Positions 1 to 11,540 of a DNA stretch of 64,000 bases are shown here, piece by piece. The notes under the pieces were generated by a model that was not told where the DNA came from, made no database searches, and worked only from the letters and a program-made list of their open reading frames with translations. The translations under genes and the position numbers were made by a program. The DNA comes from Polytrichum commune (Eukaryota; Streptophyta; Polytrichopsida; Polytrichales; Polytrichaceae): NCBI GenBank assembly GCA_950295325.1, contig OX485807.1, positions 2,112,501 through 2,176,500 on the forward strand, read 5' to 3'. Position 1 is the stretch's first letter. Each line of letters opens with the position of its first letter.

Positions 1-102
1 AATGGTTCTCTTTAGGTATGTGTCCACATACTGATGCTACATATTCAACTCCTTTTGCAGCTGCTACTGCTGTTTTCTTGATCTACTTATTTTGCTGAAG
101 TG
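1..102 (+). pseudogene. psbA: Plastid psbA-like fragment (nuclear plastid DNA)
   Basis: The frame starting at base 3 reads FSLGMCPHTDATYSTPF and then AAATAVFLIY before diverging into a stop at about 101. The photosystem II D1 protein has the order FALGMRPW, a short stretch, AYSAPV and then AAATAVFLIYP, so the match is colinear over about 30 residues, with substitutions. I see no other part of psbA, and homology stops abruptly at the tyrosine codon. The fragment is cut by the left edge, so its full length is unknown. It is most simply a decayed plastid-to-nucleus insertion. Identification is from recalled family sequence, not a search. Confidence 0.6.
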
Positions 103-1201
103 ATGTAACTTGATGAATAGGGTGGTCTTTGAGCAAGAAATGCACAAGCTTGTCTCTTCATTGATGAGTACCAGTTGCATTTGACAGCATTGAGTTCAGT
201 CTTTAAAGAAAGGGACACTGGAGTTGGATCAAATGGAGGACAGAAATGAGCTGTCAGGTTGCAGAGAGACTTTACTGTTACTCAGGCTTCTGTTACTATC
301 AGTCAGTTCTCTTGTTCTTGCTACATACGGTGTTCTCCTGCTATGGAAATGTAATGTATCAATATCTTATGATTCCAGTTAATCTGAGATACAAATTTGT
401 CCTTTGTTTTGAAAGTTAGCTTGTAAAATTAGAAACCCAGTATCTGCATTCGAAACAATTCACCATATTAATTAGCTGGTTTGGAATGGTGGTAATTTCT
501 ACAGTTTATATGTTCCTCCAGATGATAAGATAGGTAGACACTGGTATTGAAATTATCAAGCCTCTTGTTTGCACTCTCCAATAATTTCTTTTCACTGTTC
601 ATGGTGCGAAATAATGCTTAAAATATGCCAGTGTTGTGCAAGTGCAAACATTGCTAGCTGTCCGATGTTCTGTGCCTGAATTTAGTTCTCGAGCCCAAGA
701 ACCTTCAGCAATCAATGATATGATATAACGACTGAAGCAACTGATAATGTTGAACATCTATGTAGATGCAATGTAATCTTTTCATACTGTACAAGGGTCT
801 GAAAGGGGAGATGGCATGCCCTAGCGTTTGTCCTGCTGCTCACCCTTTACATGTATCCTTTACCCTCTTGAAATCAGCCCAATTTTGGGCTCAAAAAATC
901 CTGCGATGTTGGCCATCTGACTCTGTTCCCTCCCTACCAACCTCGTGTGTTTCCCATCCTACAATACACTAATTCCTGGACCTATGAAGACCAATGTCGT
1001 CTGCGGTATACCTCACTACGGCGGATCAGACATGGTCGTGTACCTAATCGTCTCAATGGTCGGCCTTCAATTGGAAGGTCTGCTCTCTGCACCCGTTTGT
1101 AATGGCTAAATCTGGTGTTGGAGAATGAAGTATTCTTACAACCACCCATCGACAGTTTCCTACAAAAATCGGCCCTCCTAGGTTCTTTAATAATATGTTC
1201 A
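103..1201. other. Gene-free 3' flank of the MSL gene
   Basis: No open frame longer than about 70 codons and no recognisable repeat. The part nearest 1201 should hold the 3' UTR of the minus-strand MSL gene. I could not identify a convincing polyadenylation signal. Confidence 0.4.
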
Positions 1202-4200
1202 TCATGATGATTGATTCACGTTGATTGTAGACCCAGGGAGAGTCTTCACATGCATCTCTTGAGGAGGCAAGTGGTACTCAATGGCAAGCTCTTCGAAGAG
1301 CCTCTTCATTTCCCACATTAACTCTGAGCGGCGGGCCACTTTCTCACCAAAGTTTTGGTGGTTCATGGTGTGCGAGAGTCCCAGAGAAAGCTGGAGTTTG
1401 CCGCTCTCTGCAACCAGGCTTGTTACGTTGAGACTAAACTTAGCCTTCCAGTGATGCGACTTGCTTGCGATATACCTGCCACAATGCCGATATGTTAGTT
1501 CTCGAATTGACATTCCTACAATTTTCTTGAACAATATTCAATCCATTTGGATAAAACTAATGTCTAGGATCGATAGCCAAAGCCTGTTGAATTGAAACCT
1601 TCTAGGGTCTCAAATTAGCGTCGTTGTAATCTCGATTTGTCCAGAAGAGGAATAAGATACTTACTTGCCAATGGAGTCTTTTAGAACTCCAATCTTCTGA
1701 GCAGGAGTGGATGCTGACACTACAAAGTCGAAGCTGTCACCCATGTCTGGGCTTCGGTAAAAGTTTTGAATGGGCTTAGTGGCAAGCACAGAATTAGGGA
1801 ACCAGACCTTGGCATTGGCGTCCCCAAGAAACACCGTCGTCAATATGTTCATCTCCTCCACCACATACTGCCAAGACGATGTTGCAGCAATTTCAGTCAC
1901 AAGCAATTTCAATCAAGGAGCGATTGACCACTACTCGTCAGATATCCGACTTTGCAAAAGCAAGGTGATTTAAATTGACACCAATTTCCTGAATTCACCA
2001 CCTCTCAACAACACAGTCGACCACATGGAAGCCAGAGGATACTAGCAATGGAGACAAAAGGATCTCTTAGCCAGAACAAATACCTGAACTCCATCGATCA
2101 AACAGCGGTCCCCGACGTCGAATGGGTGCATGATGAACAGGAAAACGATAGCCTCAAAGGTAGTCTTGAGCGTGTTCCCGAAGACGAATACGATGAGCAG
2201 TAGCTGAGAAGAAACGAAGACCAAAAACTGCGAAGTGGCAACGCCCAACACGAGCAACCAGATGATGAGCACCAACACGAGCAGGATGACATCCAGAACG
2301 CGGTGTAGTTTGTTGACCGCCGTTTTGGTGTCACTGAGAGACAATGCAAGTGCACGTCTCTCCTGGTACACATTCACCTGTGGCCACAGAAACCGAGATA
2401 AATTAGTGCCAAACCCAAAATTAGCTACCAGCAGCGTTCTCGGCTCAATGTGAATTTCAAGCAATGCGAACGAGGCTCAAGTTGGACATAGGCGACTCAC
2501 CACCCAGCTTTTCAGTGCCTTTCGTGTGATTATCCCAGACTCCATGGCGCCATCAAAAAGAGCCAGTGCACGAATGGCCTCCTCTTCTTGCATGAAGCGC
2601 ATTAAGTCCTCTTCATCAATGAATCTGCAGTGAAGAAAACTCAAATTCATTAGAATCCCAACATTGACAAACAGTGAAGGAAGGGAGATTGATGAGTACA
2701 CTTTTCAGGGGAATGTATTACATTTCTTACAAGAAAAGGGGAAGATTTATAGGGCGAAAGCTGGAGAAGGTTTCTTACGTCATGCCAGATTTTGCGACAT
2801 TGTTGAAAATCTCCTTGGCAGCGGCTTTGGCCTGCCACTCGCTTCTGATCTCCGTGTCCATTCCTTCACCATCGCCGTTCCCACCGTCTTCGAAAGATTG
2901 GCTGAGAGTGGTGACACCCTGACTCCTCACTAATCTGATGAGACGCTTCATGTTCCAAGCCGACACATTCTTTTGGTTCATCTTGTGCAGATGTTGGACA
3001 CTAATGCCGGAGCCTGCCTTCACCTCCCCTGCGCCAGCACCACCACTCTTGCTCCTCTTCAACGTTTTCTGCGATTTCAGCATTCCCGTGCGAGGCACCA
3101 TGGGATCGGTGAGCCCTATTAATCCCGGAGCTGTCGCACCCGCTTTTTGCAGCAACTCCACCTCGTCCATCAGCTTCTGCTCATCCTCGCACGTCTTCTC
3201 AATCTCGACAATGGGCGGCCCGGAGAGCGTTTCCAGCACATACTGGTTGAAGAGCGAGTCACGGATGCGCTCGAAGTAGGTCCCCACGTGGAAAGACGAA
3301 GCGAGAACCTTCACCAAAAACACCTTGATGACGAACAACACGGCCGCAATGAGGAAGCACTGCAACACCTTGGTGATGTAGACGAGCTTCGCATTGGCAT
3401 TCTCCACTTTCGCATCGAACATGAAATTCCAGGCCATCAACACCAACGCCAACCACACGCAGTACTTAACCCCCCTCCGCAACGCATATACAAAATAGAG
3501 CACTCGCTTCCGCATCAAAAAGTTGCGCTCCAGGAGCAACACCAACACATGCACCGCCCATCCAGATATCAACCGGCCACAAAGTATCGCCAGCAGCAGC
3601 AGAATCCACTTCCACAGCATCAGTCCCATAAACGAGACATCTCGCACCTGCGGGATCACTCTGCTGCAAACCACCGCAGCAATGTTGGCCACCAATGCAA
3701 TCCACTCCATGAACGAACAGCAGCTCCACTTCCTAGCATACTTGGGCCGATCAGGCAAATCCTCAGCCCCACCGAAAGGATCCTCCTCATCCTCCACGCC
3801 ATCCACCATCCTACTCCCCGTCTTCAGCTGCTGTGACCGTAACTGCCCCGACCGAATCTCACCCGACCTCCCAGGATTGTAGCCACCCCGGGGCGGCGAG
3901 TACTCATTCTCCGCCATGGGTTTGTTCGGCTCAGAGAATCGTGACTTCACCCTATTGTAATGGCTGGCAGGCACAGCGGGCGACTTTACAATCAGCTCCT
4001 CGTCGCGGAACGAATGGCGCTGGCTGCTGTGGTGCGAGCTCGACCTGCGTGATCGGACGCTCCCAAGCTCATCCACTCGCTCGAACTTGTCCGCCCGGCT
4101 CTCGGTTCGCGTGTGCCGCTTGCTGGCTGGCGAGTATGTGGGATTTTCTGTGAAGTTTGGCAGCTGATGCTCAGCCGCGGAGGATGGCATTCGCGACAGG

Positions 4201-5099
4201 ATTGCCATGGGGCCAAGGGACGAGTTCGTGGAGTCGGTCCCAATGTTGGAAAATCGTCCGCTGGAGTTCATCGTGGATGGCTCCTTGCTCACATCCGAGG
4301 TGTCGGAGTGCGAGAATACCTGCGTCTCAGCCAAGTCTGGCAGCGGCTGCTTTAACGACCAGGCCGAGAATGGGATGTTCTCCATGCTTGACATGTTGAT
4401 GGCTCCCTCGCGGAACTGCTTGCGCCATAAGGTCCCGGAAGATTCCGCAAGCGGAGGCCGCAGGCCATGACTCCCGTTGCTCATGTCCAAGCTTCTCGCC
4501 CTCCACTTCCTCTCGATGCTCCCGGGTGCAGGGCCCGCAGTTGTTGATGTTGTTGCTGCTGCTGCTGATGGTTCCCACAAGCTCATGTCCTTACCATCCT
4601 TCATCCCGAGGCGGTAATCGCAGCTTCTCTGTCGCCATCCTCCCAAATCCTTTGCCGCTCCGTCCTGCTGCTGCTGCTCCAGGTTCGCGCTGCTCTCGTT
4701 GAACCGCACCTTGGGCGTCCACCCTGCTGCTGCCGCAGCCAACCGGGCACGTCTCTCTGTGCTCGCGGGATTCTCATTCTCAATGTTGGCGCTCTGCTGC
4801 TGCACTCCTGCTACGCCCTGGGTATCATCGATTCGCATGACGAAGTCGTTGGCATTGTTGGCCGTGCCGCCCTCCGTGAGCAGGTGCCGGTAGTTGGTCG
4901 TGGTGCGCACCGACTTAATCCTCTCCACCATGTTCAAGCCTTCGGGGCCCGCGCTGTTGCCGAATGTTGGCGTGGGTGGGTCGATGCTATCTCCTCCTGT
5001 TCCTCCACCCGCGCGGAATGTTGGGCTCTGGACGCTCTTCCGTCCATCCCCAGTCCCTCCCCCAACGTTCAGCGGACTCGGTGCGAACGTCATGCTCAT
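1202..5099 (-). CDS. MscS-like mechanosensitive channel (plant MSL, plasma-membrane MSL4-10 type), five exons
   Basis: Five exons on the minus strand: 5099-2779, 2624-2501, 2377-2084, 1867-1665 and 1475-1202. Every intron is GT-AG (154, 123, 216 and 189 bp) and the joined frame is open for 1,071 codons plus TGA. The product should be a tension-gated anion-preferring channel of the MscS family. Residues 1 to about 450 are Ser/Gly/Pro/Gln-rich and probably disordered. Membrane segments lie near 466-482, 490-512, 543-561, 578-600 and 845-862, and the pore helix near 866-886. The diagnostic run FGNTLKTTFEAIVFLF then MHPFDVGDRCLIDGVQ begins at residue 881, followed by VVEEMNILTTVFL, PNSVLATKPI and YRSPDMGD. 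The junction GMT-FIDEEDLMRF supports exon 1 to exon 2. The ATG at 5099 is preceded by an in-frame TGA 15 bases upstream. Arabidopsis relatives have about 700-900 residues, so the N-terminus is long. The exact MSL orthologue was not assigned. Confidence 0.95.
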
Positions 5100-5154
5100 T
5101 GAGCTATTTCACTTTCAGCCTGCAAGAACTCTTCTCTAAAAAAAATTACACGAC

Positions 5155-5845
5155 CTCGAGCCTCTGCTCAACATCAACGAGCCACACTTCATTCACCCCT
5201 TCACCCCTTCCGACCTCTCTACATAATCTCCAGCTGCCCACATTCACCTCGGAAGCACCGACAACACTAAAAATCCGCAGCGGTATTTCTATTCTACACT
5301 GAGTAAATGGCAGCAATTATCTTGAGCTCCAGAGAATCTCTTTCCAAACCTTCACAAAACCTCTCTCCACTCACACCATCGCTCTTTGCCAAGTCTCCAG
5401 GTGCCCACATTGAACTTGGAAGCACCAACGAGACTAAACCCGCAGCAGCATTTCCAGTTTATACTGAGCAAATGAAAGATAGAATCTTGAGGCCCAGTAA
5501 ATCTCTCTACAAGCCTTCACAAAACCTCTCTCCACTCACATCATCGCCCTTTGCCAAATCTCCAGCCGCCCACATTGAACTCGGAGGAAGCACCAACAAC
5601 ACTAAACCCGTAGCAGCATTTCCACTTTACACTGAGCAAATGAACGCTAGAATCTTGAGGTCCAGGAAGCCCTCTCCACAAATCTTCATATCAAAACCTC
5701 TCTCCACTCAACATCAACCCACACTTCATCCCTTCCGACCTCTCTACACCATTGCTCTCTGCTAACGCCCCAGCTGCCCACATTCACCTCGGGGAGCACC
5801 AACAAGACCAAACCCGCAGCAGCACTATCTCAAGCAGCAGCACAG
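5155..5845. repeat. Diverged ~165 bp tandem repeat upstream of the MSL gene
   Basis: Four related units. The shared core CCCACATT with a CTCGG or CTTGG and AGCACCAAC context begins near 5227, 5394, 5559 and 5767, giving spacings of 167, 165 and 208 bp. Units 2 and 3 are the most alike. A plus-strand frame (5307-5765, 152 codons) crosses them and encodes a repeated KPSQNLSPLT and TKP-AAFP-YTEQM pattern, but the 165 bp spacing alone preserves frame and I do not take it as a gene. The array lies in the 5' UTR or promoter region of the minus-strand MSL gene. Confidence 0.8.
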
Positions 5846-6511
5846 ACCAAAATGAGAGCTCCCACGACGTCCCAGAAAATTCTTGCACAGTCCAGCTCAC
5901 CACATTCAACCCCAAATGCACCGGCCAACATCAACATGTGTGTCAGTAGTCGACTAAATCGACTACCCCGAAAGTCGTCCAGCAAGCTCACCACCCGTCA
6001 ACCCTAACTGCACCCACTGTCTCAACCACCTGTGTCCACAAACTAGGAGTCGATCCTCGGGGTCCACGGCGACCCAGCAAGGTGTGGCGCATCCTCTGCT
6101 CTCCGAGTTCACAGAACAGCTAAGGAGTTAGTGTGGATTGGTACAGACTGCTGGCAAGGACGCTGCAAGTACTGTGTAAGAAATGTTTGTACATAGTACT
6201 ATCGCAGGGGCTGCTAAGTTAGAGTCGATGATGAGTGCAGCTCAGGCAATCTTAAGTTAGTGTAAGTTGTGTTAATTAGTTGAGCATGTGGCGTGGCTTG
6301 TGCGACAGGCGGAATGTGGCAGAGGCCAGCATCGTCGATGATCGTGAGTCCGGAGCAGTTGACCGGGTCTGGAGTGGTGAGGAGAGCCTTGGGGCGGGCG
6401 AGACAATCGGCGATGGCGATGGAGGGAGGGAAACGCTGCTGGCGGCGACGCTCCCGGAATCACCGAAATTTGTTCCCTCTTTCGGGGATGGGGAATCCAA
6501 CTTCACCTGCG
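5846..6511. other. Gene-free upstream region of the MSL gene
   Basis: Moderately GC-rich compared with what follows. No long frame on either strand and no clear repeat. Any distal promoter elements of the MSL gene would be here, but none is recognisable. Confidence 0.3.
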
Positions 6512-6712
6512 CCAGTGTCCGAAGAGGGTTTTGGGCGTAATCGGTCAAAGTCCTAGTGTTTCCAGGTCCGGCCGGTATACATATGCTGATCTTTCGGTTT
6601 TTCACCACCCATTTGAGATGTATATTCCATAGATTCCTCCAAAATGATCAGCAATTTGCCTGAAGTCTGGAACTGTAAAAACCGGTTAGTGTCCAAACTC
6701 ATGTCCCAATCA
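6512..6712 (-). repeat. ACCGGTT-type dispersed repeat, copy 1 (reverse)
   Basis: This is a diverged reverse copy of a ~220 bp repeat seen several times in the window. Shared landmarks in order on this strand are TTTTGGGCGTAATCGGT, CTAGTGTTTCCAGGTC, TCTTTCGGTTTTT, ATTCCTCCAAAATGATCAG and CCTGAAGTCT with AACCGGTT-like ends. No coding capacity. Confidence 0.65.
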
Positions 6713-6889
6713 CACCAAAATTTCCGTCCAGTTCCAGCCGAGATTGTTGGGGATTATGTTGAGAATTAGATGTTGGCCCACCACTTTTCACACTATTACA
6801 GTCGGAGATGTTGACGGATGGTGTCAGAATTGGTTGGTGTGATCAACCCCTCAACTGGTTCATCTCTAACTATACTTTTTGAGTATGAT

Positions 6890-7420
6890 TAGTGTGGGTT
6901 ACCATCCAGAGTTATGTGTTGCTATAACTATTTTGGTACCAACAGTATCGTTTCTGACCAACTAAGTTATATCATATTCTTCGGTGTGCATACTAACTAC
7001 GCTAAATAATATTAATATTGTGGGCCACAACAATTTTCTAGAGCTTGCGCTGATTCTAATGGCGAGAATTAATGTGGGCCGTGTTAACTCTCAACCCACA
7101 CTAAATTTCTAGTAAAAATTAGTGTGGGTCACACTAATTTTTTTCCACTAAAATTATTGTAGGTGGTTATTTTATTTGTGCTCCTTTGATGCTATGACAA
7201 CGATTCACTATGTTGGTTAGAAGTTCTTCATGGAGACTTAGGGGAAGACCCGGGGTCTTGGACCCACGTTAATACCACCTGCACTAGAAAATTACTATGG
7301 CCCATGCTAATTTGCCGCCCACACTAATAGGACTATTTGGTGTACTTATTTTATTTGGGTAAAAATTGATACGCTCGATAAAATGTTATAGCAATGTGTA
7401 ACCCACACTCATTAGACAAA
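6890..7420. repeat. Cluster of TTAGTGTGGGCCACACTAA-type palindromic repeats
   Basis: Six or more variants of GTGTGGG(C/T)(C/T)ACACTAAT occur here, for example near 7075, 7120 and 7316. The same motif recurs at 35535-35755. Each is close to self-complementary, so these look like ends or remnants of short AT-rich MITEs. Boundaries were not resolved. Confidence 0.5.
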
Positions 7421-7509
7421 TTAGTATAGCGGCCAATTCCCCATGTTCATTGTCCAGCTCATCGATAGATTGAGATAGATTGCCCTTATTTGGTTACTTT
7501 TCTTATTAA

Positions 7510-7800
7510 TTAAACATAAATTTGAATGGCATATGGTTTGGTGTGGCTCCAAGAACGGATACCCAAAAAGACATGTGTGTATACAAGAGATTGGACTGCG
7601 TGTTCAAAATATGATAACCATTCCAAATTTGAAAGCCGCCATAATCTTGGGGACGTATAGTATGACCATTCAATGAGCATGAGAATATTCACTTTGATAA
7701 TGAATGAGATTCATATGAGCTCCAAAAATCATGAGGAATGTGGCTACGGCCTCGTTTTCGATTTGCGAACAATCTTGACTAGTACCTGTAGTACCTTTAT
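7510..7800. repeat. Dispersed repeat family R2, copy 1
   Basis: Related by eye to 18720-18960 in the same orientation, and to 17900-18230 and 42150-42480 in reverse. Shared landmarks include a gene-free run with AAGAGATT(G/A)GACT, ATATGATAACCA-like sequence, TATGACCATT and CATATGA(G/C)CTCCAAAA. The ends carry a GGTAGATGG-like motif (see 8020, 18250 and 42140). Probably a non-autonomous DNA element; no coding sequence. Confidence 0.5.
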
Positions 7801-8059
7801 GACTGCAGGACTAATTTAACCATTTTGAAAAAAACCGAATTTTGGAATTTACATTTTCAAAATATAAAAAAATAATATGGGAAAATCTTATCTTTCCTTG
7901 AAATCTGGGATGGCTTTGTTCGCCTATAAATAGCCGAGATGGTACAGGTACTACGGTAGTGTGCTCATATCCTAGGACAAGTTGGCTAGTTGGGATAAGT
8001 GACCATTTAAGACCCATCTATCTTAAACCATCAACAACATATGTACTAGTAGATAACCA

Positions 8060-8425
8060 AAGAGAGGAGAACGGTAGTGGTGAGACATCCACCTACTCAA
8101 ATTGGTTAATGGTCATGACCAATCAATTCATGATCATAATCTGGAAATTATGGATAGTTATGTGCTTTTATGGATGAAAAAATGTGACAAGTTTTGATGA
8201 CCCTTAAGCTCTTGGGTGAGTTATCAATTATGGACTACATAACCAATGAGAGGAGAGTGGATGACGAGCCGCACGAGTGTGAAAGTCATCCACCTACTTG
8301 AGTTGGTTATCAGCCATAACTGATTGGTTCATGGACAAAATCGGGAAATTGTGGATGATATCGCGGCTCCGTGAATGCAGAAGTGTGACAATTTCTAATA
8401 ACCCATTTGCGCTTGGATGAATGAA
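8060..8425. repeat. Diverged tandem duplication, ~201 bp period
   Basis: Two adjacent units share CATCCACCTACT (8086 and 8287), then TTGGTTA, GGAAATT(A/G)TGGAT, GTGACAA and CTTGG(G/A)TGA in the same order. They are clearly diverged. No coding capacity. Confidence 0.7.
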
Positions 8426-9399
8426 TGGTTATAAGGCTCTAAGGTAGAGCGCTTAAGTCCCTTATGTTCAAGTACAAAACATTTCAAGAATATTTTTAAG
8501 AAATTGGCAAATCCATATGGAGGTTGATGCACTTGAGTTCATCAAATTTTGACATTGTGCAATGAAAGCTAAGATTCTTTTGCAACCCATGTGCAACCCT
8601 AAGTGGTTACATAGCCACCCCCCGCACATGCCAAGTGGACAATGTTGATGATCATTGACAATTTGTTTCGTTCAATCCTTGAGTTGTGTTTCTAGTCCTT
8701 CGAATAATATAATTAATGTTCATGTTTGAAATATGCAGCTTGACTTTGGAATAAAATATAAGTGTTGGAATTGGGGTCAATGACAAAATTGGTGCTTCTA
8801 CCTTATACATTTGTTGGCTTGTTTATGGAAACTTGATTCATAAGCACTAAGGTAGACAGGTTTGTTTATGGTATCTAGTGTCACTTACTACAATTTAGAT
8901 TTACACAATGCTCAATAACTTCTTATCTTAGATTTTAATTCTTACCAATTTCATTCGACGGCACTCATACACAATAAGACAAGGACTAATTTACCTTCTT
9001 CATCACAAATCTTGGCTTGCAATTGTTGAAAGTTATTGGTTTGCCATCCTTGTGTACGAGTCATGACTTTCTACCAAAAAACTTTACCCGAATGTTGAAA
9101 TGCCCAACTTGCCCAACATGCCTAATTAGAAAAACAAAAAATCAACCTTGAAAATAAAGTACACAATAAATTATTTGAATACAAGTAATATAATAAACCA
9201 CATTAATAGAACTTATCATTTCCTTTATGCATCCGAATAACTTGAATCATAACAAATTTATAATTCTTCTATATTTATAGTGTGGTGATGAATGTTGATA
9301 GTATTGTGGATGGCGGATATATTAGCCAAGGGCAAGCTTGAACCAAGTGGTTGTATATAAGTAGGTGTGCCCCCAAAATACCCCCCAAAAAATGGAATC
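8426..9399. other. AT-rich gene-free stretch
   Basis: No frame, RNA gene or bounded repeat that I can support. Confidence 0.3.
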
Positions 9400-10170
9400 A
9401 ATAAAAGGGCTAGGCTTGGAAGCCCAACCCATAATGTCCATAACTAACACTTGAGTTGAACTCCCTAAAATCCATGACATGCACTTGCCACAAATCCATA
9501 TTTGGGAGCCTACCACTCGATGCATACCCCAAGCCCAACCTCTCATATCCGGAGCAAGCACATGCCAAAGATTCCATATCACATTGAGGAGGAGAGCAAA
9601 AAAATACCAAATATATAGATAAAATTGGGAGTCGAATGCTTAGTGCCAAAAAAAACCCAAGCCCAACCCCTCAAATATGTGGCAAGCATTTGCCAAGGAT
9701 TTAGGCCACATTGAGGAGGAGAGCTAAGGGGTGAAAAAAAACAAAGAAAAGAAAAAGAAAAAGAACCTTGATTTGAAAGTCTAGTCCTTAGTGCAAAAAA
9801 TCCAAGCCCAACCCCTCAAATATTTGTTAGGCACATGTCAATGATTTCAGGCCACATTGAGGAGGAGAGCTAAGGGTGGGGTAAGAAAATTTAATCAAAA
9901 TAAATAAAATACTAAACATGATTTGGGAGCCTAATCCTTAGTGCAAAAAACCAAGTCCAACCCCTCAAATCTTTGGTAGGCAGTTATCAATGATTTTAGG
10001 CCATATTGAGGAGGAGAGATGAGGGTGGGAAATTTTTATTATTAAACATAATTCAAAAATCAATTTAGAAATCCAATGCTTAGTGCACACAACCCAAGCT
10101 CAAGCGCTCAAATCTTTGGCAAGCACCTGCCATAAATCCCAAGCCACCGTATAGAATAGAGCATGCATGA
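9400..10170. repeat. Tandem array of ~130-150 bp degenerate units
   Basis: Four to five units. The marker TTGAGGAGGAGAG recurs at about 9583, 9711, 9857 and 10006, and each unit also holds CCAAGCCCAACCCCTCAAAT-like sequence and GCA(A/C)-GCCA. Unit lengths vary (128, 146 and 149 bp) because of internal A-rich expansions. A fifth, more decayed unit ends near 10150. No coding capacity. Confidence 0.8.
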
Positions 10171-10739
10171 AAGGGTATAAGGATTAGAAGTTAAAAATCA
10201 AAAAACCCTCAAGAAGCTATATGTCATAAAAGTTAATGCAATTACTACTTCTGGGTTTATCATCAAATGATTAGTATGATTGTATGTCGGCTTGTTGGTG
10301 AACAGTCCATCGAGTCGATTGGATTTGTATACTCCACCCAATGATTAACAAATTGTCTACACATCTTGTAAACCCTCCTAACAAATCAAACCTTAATTGG
10401 AGTCAATTTTCTTGCTTTACCTTGTTATTTTAATACAAAAAGCTTCATATGTGTTCCAAAACACACCGCCATAATCATACCCAAGATTTAAAGTAATATC
10501 ATGATTTGTAGCGGTGAGGAGTGTAGGTTTCATATATAAATTATTAGCCTCAATCCAAGTTAATTGATCTTTAGATAAAGTTGGATTGCCATTCAATTGA
10601 CTAACAATGTACTTTAAAAGTTTTAGAAACCCCTACCTCTACATAAGCCACAATGGACTTCACATAAATTTGTTGTTTAGTTTATTGATTATATCCCAAA
10701 ATCACATTAAAATATATAACATGCATGTACTATAAATAT

Positions 10740-11540
10740 CAACCTTCTTTCACGACATTTATTGAATACTACCAAAATTTTACAGGCAACCTGTAAAATA
10801 AATCATATGTGCCATATAGAAATCACTTATATGCCTATAAAATGAGGATATAGTCTAAATATAGACCATTATCTATGGGCTATAGGCTCCTTACTCATGC
10901 TCATGTTCTAGCTTCACTCGACCATGTTAGGTGGGGCCAAGAATATGTCATGTAAGGTGCTAGAATTATACCTTACAGATGTTTGTCAGTAAGTATATTC
11001 AACTTGGAAAATGAGTGAGATTTGAGTGAAGCACGGTCACTAATATTATTAGAATGGAACAATTGATAGCAATTGAATAATGTTATGGTACACTTCCAAC
11101 AAAAGTATAATATTCATGACAAACACCTGCTATGAATGTTGGCCTCCCTCTAGGACAATTTGAGCTCAAAGTTTCCACCCCAATAACAAGAGGGGATGGG
11201 CCTCACATTTTTCTTTATCAATGGTCTCTCCCATAATTACATGAAGGTTTATAGCAGGCAACTACTATCGAATTAGCCTCTCTCCACTACATTTATTGCA
11301 TATTTTCACATTTTCACTAGTAGCATGTGTGATTATTGTGTTTTTATGGGCAACCTGTAAAATTCCAATATTTTTAAGAACTACTTATGAAAATACAATA
11401 GTTTTACTAATTGCTCGTAAATAATTCTTATAGTTATGAGTTGTGGAATTCATAGTGGGGTCTAAATATAGACCCATGTACATGGGTGAAGGTCCCTTGC
11501 TCATGCTCATGATCTAGCATTGTCCAACCCATTGCCTTCC
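10740..11540. repeat. Pair of diverged direct repeats
   Basis: 10750-10930 and 11285-11530 share ACATTTATTG, GGCAACCTGTAAAAT, TCTAAATATAGACC and CTCATGCTCATG in the same order. This could be a degraded pair of terminal repeats or an old duplication. No coding sequence lies between them. Confidence 0.45.

Noticed and set aside
3147-3836. 229-codon plus-strand frame
   Set aside because: Antisense shadow of the MSL coding exon.
5307-5765. 152-codon plus-strand frame with repeated protein motifs
   Set aside because: Its repetition follows from the 165 bp tandem repeat (a multiple of three). There is no recognisable domain, and it lies divergently in the MSL upstream region.
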